DNA of 64,000 nt, taken from a virus. The notes beneath the pieces were generated by a model. It made no database searches and was not told the DNA's origin. It worked only from the letters and a program-made list of their open reading frames with translations. Each line of letters begins with the position of its first letter. Position 1 is the stretch's first letter. Made by a program: the position numbers and the translations under genes. The stretch is from IMG/VR virus record IMGVR_UViG_3300026518_000009, positions 1 through 64,000 of that record; one strand, given 5' to 3'. Shown here piece after piece: positions 55,350 to 61,859 of this stretch.

Positions 55350-56042
55350 CAATATTTATCTTAATATAAACATTTATATTATTTATAATTCCTATATAAT
55401 CTATAATATAATATTAATTTTTATTAACATTTATTATAGTTATATATTATAAATGATATATATTTTAATAATTGTATTTATATAATATTAGGAATATTAT
55501 TACTAAGCGGGGATATAAATATAATATATATAGTAGTGGGGTATTTATATAAAAGTAAAGTAGGAATAGTATTACAATAACATTACTGTATTTTATTTCT
55601 ATTGGTATTTATATTTTGTAATATAGTTTTAGTGTAGTTTTAATATATGTATTAATAAGTATTATATTAAAAGTAATATTAAGAGTATTATAATTATTAA
55701 TATTAAGAGTATTATTATTTATTAATATTTGTTTATTTATATTTGCTTTGCTAAGATTATTTGGCAAAGTTATAATATTTTTTTAATATATTCAAGTATT
55801 TTAACATTTTTTAACTTATGAATATATAATTATATATAATATAGTTATATATATTAATATTAATGTAAATTACTATTTATTAATAAGTTATTAATATACA
55901 TTATAATATAGTTACTATCCTATACTTTATTATATATATTACACAAGAATAAATATTAATTATTTTTACATTATAGCTTGATTTTTGAAAATATTTGATT
56001 ATTTTTGCATATAAATAATGATTATGATTTATTTTTAATTTA
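55350..56042. other. Very AT-rich divergent intergenic region, candidate origin
   Basis: About 700 bases with no credible gene between the minus-strand and plus-strand blocks (whole gap 55090-56163). It is almost pure A/T with many short palindromes (for example around 55820-55870), apart from an isolated GCGGGG at 55507. CTTTGC/GCAAAG (55746, 55764) can form a hairpin. Divergent transcription, easily melted DNA and the flanking hexamer tract fit an origin, but no defined origin motif is recognised. Confidence 0.4.
55765..55795 (-). promoter_or_regulatory. Host-type promoter for the minus-strand early block
   Basis: On the minus strand, TTG at 55795-55793, 20 bases, then TAACTTTG at 55772-55765 matches the Bacteroidales consensus. 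The start would be near 55757, giving a leader of about 670 bases to the ATG at 55089, which would include the hexamer tract and the kissing-loop element. The match is good but the long leader lowers confidence. Confidence 0.42.
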
Positions 56043-56050
56043 TACTTTTG
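56021..56050 (+). promoter_or_regulatory. Probable host-type promoter before the plus-strand block
   Basis: TACTTTTG at 56043-56050 matches the TAnnTTTG element. The expected upstream TTG is replaced by TTATG-like sequence near 56022, so the match is partial. A start near 56057 would place the hairpin at 56069-56104 close to the 5' end of the mRNA. Confidence 0.42.
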
Positions 56051-56068
56051 TGTGTTGTTATGGTGAAT

Positions 56069-56104
56069 ATAAGTTAGGGGAGTTTAATTATTCCTCTAAC
56101 TTAT
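56069..56104 (+). promoter_or_regulatory. 13-bp leader hairpin before the GroES-like gene
   Basis: ATAAGTTAGGGGA (56069-56081) pairs with TCCTCTAACTTAT (56092-56104) with one G-U and a 10-base loop. It is 60 bases before the ATG at 56164 and just after the putative transcription start. No U-run follows, so a 5' mRNA-protecting stem or protein-binding leader is more likely than a terminator. Confidence 0.6.
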
Positions 56105-56163
56105 TTAATAAGAATAATAATAATTTAATTAATATATTTAATAACAGTTTAAATTTATAACTT

Positions 56164-56562
56164 ATGAATGAAGTAAAAGAAGAATTTAAAACAGAAACAA
56201 AGTATCAACCAGTAAATGGTAGAATGCTAATTAAAGTAGTAACAGAAGATTTTCCTACAATGAATATTATGACAGGAGCAAAGCCTAATACTATGGGTTC
56301 TATAAAAATGTTTATTGCTGGAACTAGTATTTCTGGATATAATCTAGGAGATGAAGTATTAGTAGAACCACGAGAGATTGCTAATCCTGATAATAAAATA
56401 TTTGATGATGATAATGAAAGAAGTTATTCTAGTATTAAAGCTCATATAAATAGTTTAAAGAAAAGTGAGTATGATGAGTTTGTTAAAAAGAATCCTAGAT
56501 TATCTATTGTTGAATATGTAATTATTCATAATAATTTTATAATCGCTAAAGTTGTTAAATAA
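56164..56562 (+). CDS. Possible GroES-like co-chaperonin or small barrel protein (132 aa)
   Basis: First gene of the plus-strand block. The layout YQPVNGRMLIKVV (residues 14-26), a mobile-loop-like stretch (NIMTGAKPNTMGSIKM), GYNLGDEVLVEP, then YVIIHNNFIIAKVVK at the very end resembles the GroES/gp31 fold, where the chain starts and ends in the same barrel. Capsid folding by a phage co-chaperonin would suit a block leading to terminase and portal. The resemblance is by eye and may be superficial. Confidence 0.45.
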   Translation: MNEVKEEFKTETKYQPVNGRMLIKVVTEDFPTMNIMTGAKPNTMGSIKMFIAGTSISGYNLGDEVLVEPREIANPDNKIFDDDNERSYSSIKAHINSLKKSEYDEFVKKNPRLSIVEYVIIHNNFIIAKVVK

Positions 56563-56564
56563 TA

Positions 56565-57050
56565 ATGGGTATAGTTAATGATTCATCAAATAATTTAATT
56601 AATAATATTAATAATATATTATTAGGAACGACAAAATATGATGATTATATATTATTAGAAGATGATGATAAATTAATAGTTATTCAATTAATGAAATTAG
56701 CATTTAAACATGTATTTAAAAAATTAGTTGAATCTAAATTACCAGTACATTTACCATATATAGGAACATTAAAAATAAAAGAAATAAATAAAATAGCATT
56801 GAGAGTTAAAGATGAAGTTGCTATTGAATTTGGATATGAATCATTTAATAATATACCTAGTGATATAGATAAAGATAAATTATTAGAAATAAAAAATATT
56901 ATTTCAAAAAGAATAATTATTGAAAATAACAATAGAAAAGAGTTACAAAATAGTATCAAAGCAAAATTAAAATTAGAAAAAGAAAAGAATAGACGGTTAT
57001 CTAATAACAAGATATTAACCTTTGATATTAATAAAATAAACAAAAAATAA
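56565..57050 (+). CDS. HU/IHF-like DNA-binding protein with basic tail (161 aa)
   Basis: Residues 40-115 resemble an HU/IHF half: helices (LIVIQLMKLAFKHVFKKLVE) then VHLPYIGTLKIKEIN, parallel to the v.lpg.Gtf.v strand of the family. IHF-like subunits are known in crAss-like phages. Unlike those short proteins it has an extra helical, basic C-terminus (KLKLEKEKNRRLSNNK) ending ILTFDINKINKK. It starts two bases after the previous stop. It may organise phage DNA; the assignment is moderate. Confidence 0.5.
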   Translation: MGIVNDSSNNLINNINNILLGTTKYDDYILLEDDDKLIVIQLMKLAFKHVFKKLVESKLPVHLPYIGTLKIKEINKIALRVKDEVAIEFGYESFNNIPSDIDKDKLLEIKNIISKRIIIENNNRKELQNSIKAKLKLEKEKNRRLSNNKILTFDINKINKK

Positions 57051-57061
57051 TGTATAAACAC

Positions 57062-57091
57062 TTGACTTTATAATATTTTTGTGTATCTTTG
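57062..57091 (+). promoter_or_regulatory. Consensus Bacteroidales promoter before the packaging block
   Basis: TTG (57062-57064, within TTGAC), 19 bases, TATCTTTG (57084-57091) is the best match in the window to the Bacteroidales primary-sigma promoter. The start would be near 57098, about 17 bases before the ATG at 57115. It would drive the small basic protein, the nuclease and the genes leading to terminase and portal with host RNA polymerase. Confidence 0.75.
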
Positions 57092-57114
57092 CAATGTATT
57101 TAAAATATAGGGCT

Positions 57115-57285
57115 ATGAAACAGATTACAATTTCAGAACGAGTACACAAATTATTTACTAACAAACAAATTGATACTTCATATAAAGAAGTTAAGAAATT
57201 AAAAAATATTAAAGTTGGTAAAACTGGTAAATTAAAAGGTGGTTTACATTATGTACTTATGAAAAATGGTTTTTTACTATTTTAA
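57115..57285 (+). CDS. Small basic protein (56 aa)
   Basis: The start is set at the ATG at 57115; the frame extends upstream to a TTG at 57079, but that falls inside the promoter. The peptide (MKQITISERVHKLFTNKQID, then KKLKNIKVGKTGKLKGG) is basic, possibly nucleic-acid binding. It is the first gene after the consensus promoter. No family is recognised. Confidence 0.6.
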   Translation: MKQITISERVHKLFTNKQIDTSYKEVKKLKNIKVGKTGKLKGGLHYVLMKNGFLLF

Positions 57286-57297
57286 ATAATAATAATA

Positions 57298-58275
57298 ATG
57301 AAATTATATTTTAATGAAAAAGCACATAAATATACTGATGAATTTGGTAATAAATATATAAGTGCTACAACACTAATAGGAAATTATACAAATAAATTTA
57401 GTGATAAGGAAAAAGATATTGCTAAAGCTTGTGCTAGAATAGGTAAAAATCCTAGACATCCTAAATATTTACGTTATAAAGATAAATCTGCTAAACAAAT
57501 ATTAGCAGAATGGAAAGCCATTAGAGATAATGCTTGTAATATAGGTAATAATAAACATAGTTACCTTGAGCATGCTGTTAAAGACTCTAATGGTTTTTTT
57601 AATGTATTTAAGACAAAATATAATACTAAGGATAACAATGGAAATGTAAAATTATTTACAGTTGAAGATTTATCAAATAATATTAATATAGGTGAATTAA
57701 ATATAGATTATTTCATTGATACTGGTATTAAAGATAAATATCCAAAGATATATGAAATAATAAAATTATTAGTAAATGATGGATGGAAGATATATAGTGA
57801 AATAGGAGTATTTGATTCATCTACCTTAATATCTGGATTAATAGATATATTATTTATAAAAGATAAAGACTTTATTATATTAGATTGGAAAACTAATAAA
57901 GATACTATTAAGTTTGAATCTGGATATTGGGATAAAGATAATAATGGAAAAACCACTAATTATGTATTTACAGATAAAAGATTTAAACCTCCTTTAGATC
58001 ATTTACCTCAAAGTGTTGGTAATAAATATACACTTCAATTAAGTTTATATGATTATTTAGTAGAACTGTTTGGTTTTAATTTTGTTACAAATATATTATG
58101 TCATATTAAGCATGATGTATATACTTATGAAGATGAAGAGGTTGTAGATGATATTACATTACTAGGAAAGAATAAGGTAGAAATATTATCTATTAAATAT
58201 CTTAAACAAGATATTATTAATATGGTAAATCATTATATTAATGTAAGAAGTAATGGACAATTAACTATTATATAA
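57298..58275 (+). CDS. PD-(D/E)XK nuclease (RecB/Cas4-like)
   Basis: A 325-aa nuclease. GNNKHSYLE (residues 83-91) matches the GxxxHxxxE helix of RecB-type nucleases; E168, then SGLIDILF (D183) and LDWKTNK (D196, K198) form the PD-(D/E)XK core. No four-cysteine cluster of Cas4/AddB type is visible. Such nucleases accompany RecT-like annealing proteins (5'-3' exonuclease role), though the gene lies in the plus-strand block near terminase and might process packaging substrates. PD-(D/E)XK nucleases are known in crAss-like phages. Confidence 0.86.
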   Translation: MKLYFNEKAHKYTDEFGNKYISATTLIGNYTNKFSDKEKDIAKACARIGKNPRHPKYLRYKDKSAKQILAEWKAIRDNACNIGNNKHSYLEHAVKDSNGFFNVFKTKYNTKDNNGNVKLFTVEDLSNNINIGELNIDYFIDTGIKDKYPKIYEIIKLLVNDGWKIYSEIGVFDSSTLISGLIDILFIKDKDFIILDWKTNKDTIKFESGYWDKDNNGKTTNYVFTDKRFKPPLDHLPQSVGNKYTLQLSLYDYLVELFGFNFVTNILCHIKHDVYTYEDEEVVDDITLLGKNKVEILSIKYLKQDIINMVNHYINVRSNGQLTII

Positions 58276-58277
58276 TT

Positions 58278-58475
58278 ATGAATGTAAGTATTAGATTAAA
58301 ATATAATAAGTTTGATAAAGTATATCATATAACTCCTAATAGTAATGATTTAATCATATTAGATGCTAGAATTTATATGGATGGCTCTGTTCAATATTTA
58401 GTTACATCTGGAATTGATAATTATGTATGGATTAACGAAGAAGAATTAACTAAAGAGAAAATAATACAATTATGA
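58278..58475 (+). CDS. Hypothetical small barrel protein (65 aa)
   Basis: A strand-rich small protein (NVSIRLKYNKFDKVYHITPN, VQYLVTSGIDNYVWINEEEL), resembling an SH3-like fold with Asn/Tyr turns. Its stop overlaps the next ATG by four bases (ATGA). No family is recognised. Confidence 0.55.
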   Translation: MNVSIRLKYNKFDKVYHITPNSNDLIILDARIYMDGSVQYLVTSGIDNYVWINEEELTKEKIIQL

Positions 58476-59086
58476 AATTATTTACAATAGTAAATGGTGA
58501 TATAGTTATCAATAAGATAGAATTATTAACTATTACTGAATTTAAATCTATATTAAAACGTACTAAGCATAATGAAACTCCTGCTAAAAAAAGAGATAGA
58601 ATATTTAGTGAGTTAGCTTACATTTATCATATAGCTGATAGTAAGAGTTTACCAAATACTAAAGGTTATGATGATAAAGAAGCACATATATATGCTATTG
58701 AAAAAGCAGGATTAGATAAAGATTGGAAACCTGATGAATTAATATTAAAAGCAATAGAATTATATAAAGAAGAAAATAGTAGTGTTGCTAAAGACACAAT
58801 TAATGAATTATTAAAAACTTTTAGATTTACTAATAAAGTTATAATAAAAGTTAGAAAAGCTATTGAAGATATACTTGATACAGACAAATTAAATAAAGAA
58901 CAAGCTGCTGAGGTATTAGGTCTTATTGAAACTAGTATAAAATTTGGTAGAGATATACCAAAATTAAGTAGAGAATTAAATACTGCAATAAATGAATTAT
59001 ATGAAGATGAAAATGATGATGTAGTATTATTACGTGGTAGTAAAGAACCAGTTCCTATGAGTGCTGATCCAGATACTGATTTTTAA
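58472..59086 (+). CDS. Helical protein upstream of terminase (204 aa)
   Basis: Residues 1-25 are strand, the rest helical with charged helices (KPDELILKAIELYKEENSS, LNKEQAAEVLGLIETSIKFG). The acidic tail ends PMSADPDTDF. The position, three genes before the large terminase, is where a packaging or small terminase subunit could be expected, but no DNA-binding motif is clear. Unassigned. Confidence 0.58.
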   Translation: MKLFTIVNGDIVINKIELLTITEFKSILKRTKHNETPAKKRDRIFSELAYIYHIADSKSLPNTKGYDDKEAHIYAIEKAGLDKDWKPDELILKAIELYKEENSSVAKDTINELLKTFRFTNKVIIKVRKAIEDILDTDKLNKEQAAEVLGLIETSIKFGRDIPKLSRELNTAINELYEDENDDVVLLRGSKEPVPMSADPDTDF

Positions 59087-59104
59087 TAACTAAATATAAT
59101 AGAA

Positions 59105-59419
59105 ATGAAAACAGAAAATTTATTAATTAAATGTATTAATATAGAATTAGAAGCTAATGATCAAAATATAGCTGATAATTATCCTAATAGTGGATTCTAT
59201 ATTATTGAAAATAGTAAAGTTGAAGGTTTATTTTATGTTAGTAAAGAGAATAACACTGTAATATATATAGATACTATTGCTCAAATTAAGTCATATATTA
59301 CTAAAACTAAAAATAAAAATGATGTAGCTAAAATTGATAATAGTATTATTACAGGAGATGTATTACTTAAAACTATTGCTATGATAGTAAACAATGAAAA
59401 TTATAAATCATTAAAATAA
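59105..59419 (+). CDS. Hypothetical protein (104 aa)
   Basis: An alpha/beta protein starting MKTENLLIKCINIELEANDQ with a strand pair (YYVSKENNTVIYI-like) and helical C-terminus. It sits between two other small genes upstream of terminase. No family is recognised. Confidence 0.55.
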   Translation: MKTENLLIKCINIELEANDQNIADNYPNSGFYIIENSKVEGLFYVSKENNTVIYIDTIAQIKSYITKTKNKNDVAKIDNSIITGDVLLKTIAMIVNNENYKSLK

Positions 59420-59425
59420 TATATT

Positions 59426-59542
59426 ATGGGTAATATTCCAATTATAGATATGAATGACTCTAATTTTAATAGTAAATTAGATTTTATGTTAAATACGGAT
59501 GGTATTCCTACTATTGATGAATTAATGAATGAATTAAAATAA
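59426..59542 (+). CDS. Micropeptide directly before terminase (38 aa)
   Basis: ATG at 59426, TAA at 59542, one base before the terminase ATG. Sequence starts MGNIPIIDMNDSNFNSKLDF; it is acidic and probably unstructured with a terminal helix (IDELMNELK). Six bases after the previous stop. Packing and codon pattern support it; function unknown. Confidence 0.55.
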   Translation: MGNIPIIDMNDSNFNSKLDFMLNTDGIPTIDELMNELK

Positions 59543-59543
59543 T

Positions 59544-61856
59544 ATGGTTGATAGTTCACATAAAACTTTACCATTTATTGAATATGTACATAGTGATAAA
59601 TCTATGTATCCTAAAGCTAGTGAAACATTAAATACTAGATTAGGAGTTAATTATATAGATAAAGATAATGATTTTCTTATCGGTAATAGTGGTGGGTTTT
59701 TAATGAATTGGAATTTTAAGTTTATTGATACTTATATATTTAGTGAAGCAGCAAGAGCATATGAAGAAAATAGACATAATCCTGATATAGTTAATTGGGT
59801 TAATAGTATTACTATTAGTAAAAGTGAAAATAGAAATAAGTATTATTATTGTCCTCATAGATTTGGTACTGAAGAATATAATAAATTTTGGAGAAGAGAA
59901 ACATATCGTAGAAGAAATGGTATGACAGCTAAATGTAAATTATTATCTACTGGTAAGATAGTTAATTTACATATTACAGGTGATCATTATAATTATCTTA
60001 ATTATAGTAGAATTAATAGAACTCCAACTAAAGATGAATTTGAAGAATTACATAAAAAAGGTGATTATAAAACAACTCTTATACAAGGATTTCCTAGATT
60101 TTGGGATGGAGATTACTGGAATTTTAAGATAGATTTCTTTATAGCAAATAATGGATTTCATTTAGCTAAAGGTAAAGCTCGTGGTAAAGGATACAGTAAT
60201 AAACGTGGAAGTCAAGCGGCAAATACATTAAATTTAATTCCAAGAGCTACTGTTGTATTAGCTGCAGATTTAATAGATTACTTAACTGATGCTGATGCAA
60301 CTGCTGGAATGGTTAAAACTAATCTTGATTGGTTAGAAAATAATACTCATTGGAGAAGATTTTATTTAAGTGAAGACTTAGAAGAACTTGAATTAGGATA
60401 TAAAACAAGTACTGGTGGAAATACTAAATATGGATATAGAAGTAAATTATATAGTGTTAGTATTCATGTTAATGAAAGTGCTGCGATTGGCAAGAAAGCA
60501 ATAGAAATAGATTTTGAAGAAGCTGGTAAATGTCCTAATCTTGAAAAAGCATTAAGTGTAACATTAAGTAGTACTGAAGTTGGTGCAGGCAATATTGGTA
60601 CAATTAGAGTATATGGAACTGCTGGCACTAAAGCTGCTAACTGGATACCTTTTTCTAATGTATTTTTTAATCCTTCTAGATATAAAATGATGCCATTTGA
60701 AAATGTGTGGGATTACGATGCTAGAAATAAAGTATGTGGCTTCTTTCATCCTCAAGTTCTTAATATGGAACCATTTATGGATAAATATGGTAATAGTTTA
60801 CTAGAAGAAGCATATGAATATGATAAAAAAGATAAGAAGTTACAAGAGAAAGAATTAACAATATCTCAATATATTACTTACGTTGGACAAAGAGCTAATA
60901 CTCCTGAAGAAGCTTTTAAACAAGGTGGTGAAAATATATTTAGTAGTATTGAATTAAGTACTCATATTGCTAGAGTATTATCTGATGATAGTATTGCATA
61001 TTATAGAGATGGAATGATTGTATCTACTGAAAAAGGATTAGAATTTAAAACTAATTTAGAATTAAAAGCTGCTGGTATAACAACTCATCCATATATAACT
61101 GATGTTCCATTTTCTGTCAAAGATGATATATATGGTTGTATTAGAGAATATTATCCTCCTTATTTAGTAGATGGAAAAGTTCCCTCTGATCTATATTATG
61201 TAACATATGATACAGTTGGAATAGATAAAAATAGGAAATATATTACAAATAAACATTCTCTAAATTCAATGCAAGTAATAATGTATCCAAATAATTATAC
61301 TAATACTAGAGGTGATATTATAGTAGCTAGTTATGCTGGAAGACCAGATAGAATGGAAGAAGCTGATAAAATATTTCTTAATTTATGTAAAAGATATAAT
61401 ACTATAGGTGGTGGAGTAGTTGAACGTGATAGAGGAGAAACAATTAGTAATTTTAGAAAATGGAAAGAAACTAAATGGTTATCTACTGATCCAACTATAA
61501 TATTATCTAATAAACGTAAAATGGTAGACGCTGTATTATATGGTATTTCAATTGGTTCTGGGGATAATGCTATGCGTGGTTTAGAAATGCTTAGAGATTG
61601 GTTATATACTAAAGTTGGGGATGATGAAAATGGAAATCCAATATATGTGTTCCATTATATAAACGACTTACCCTTTTTAAAAGAGTTGTCTATGTTTAAT
61701 TTTAATGATAATTTTGACCGTATAAGTTCTATGAGAGTAGGAATGTTTAAATTAAATGCAATGAAAGTAAAACATAAGTCTGATATGATTGCAGCATCTA
61801 AATTTCATAGTGCTAGTGTATATAGTCAAATTGGTTTATATGGATATAATAATTAA
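59544..61856 (+). CDS. terL: Large terminase subunit (ATPase-nuclease)
   Basis: A 770-aa packaging motor. The ATPase has a Walker A of the form GKARGKGYS (residues 210-218, K215) and Walker B IEIDFEEAG (320-328). The RNase H-like nuclease begins with VTYDTVGID (D556), with further acidic positions downstream (VVERDRGET). Length is typical of crAss-like TerL. Start fixed by one-base spacing from the micropeptide. The portal gene follows four bases later, the usual crAss-like order. Confidence 0.93.
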   Translation: MVDSSHKTLPFIEYVHSDKSMYPKASETLNTRLGVNYIDKDNDFLIGNSGGFLMNWNFKFIDTYIFSEAARAYEENRHNPDIVNWVNSITISKSENRNKYYYCPHRFGTEEYNKFWRRETYRRRNGMTAKCKLLSTGKIVNLHITGDHYNYLNYSRINRTPTKDEFEELHKKGDYKTTLIQGFPRFWDGDYWNFKIDFFIANNGFHLAKGKARGKGYSNKRGSQAANTLNLIPRATVVLAADLIDYLTDADATAGMVKTNLDWLENNTHWRRFYLSEDLEELELGYKTSTGGNTKYGYRSKLYSVSIHVNESAAIGKKAIEIDFEEAGKCPNLEKALSVTLSSTEVGAGNIGTIRVYGTAGTKAANWIPFSNVFFNPSRYKMMPFENVWDYDARNKVCGFFHPQVLNMEPFMDKYGNSLLEEAYEYDKKDKKLQEKELTISQYITYVGQRANTPEEAFKQGGENIFSSIELSTHIARVLSDDSIAYYRDGMIVSTEKGLEFKTNLELKAAGITTHPYITDVPFSVKDDIYGCIREYYPPYLVDGKVPSDLYYVTYDTVGIDKNRKYITNKHSLNSMQVIMYPNNYTNTRGDIIVASYAGRPDRMEEADKIFLNLCKRYNTIGGGVVERDRGETISNFRKWKETKWLSTDPTIILSNKRKMVDAVLYGISIGSGDNAMRGLEMLRDWLYTKVGDDENGNPIYVFHYINDLPFLKELSMFNFNDNFDRISSMRVGMFKLNAMKVKHKSDMIAASKFHSASVYSQIGLYGYNN

Positions 61857-61859
61857 TAT

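Noticed and set aside
55092-55352. 86-aa minus-strand frame with a hydrophobic repeat (LMLILVLV...)
   Set aside because: It is the translation of the hexamer tract and runs through the kissing-loop element; composition is unlike a real membrane protein.
57079-57285. Upstream TTG start for the small basic protein
   Set aside because: The TTG lies inside the consensus promoter; the ATG at 57115 gives a normal leader.
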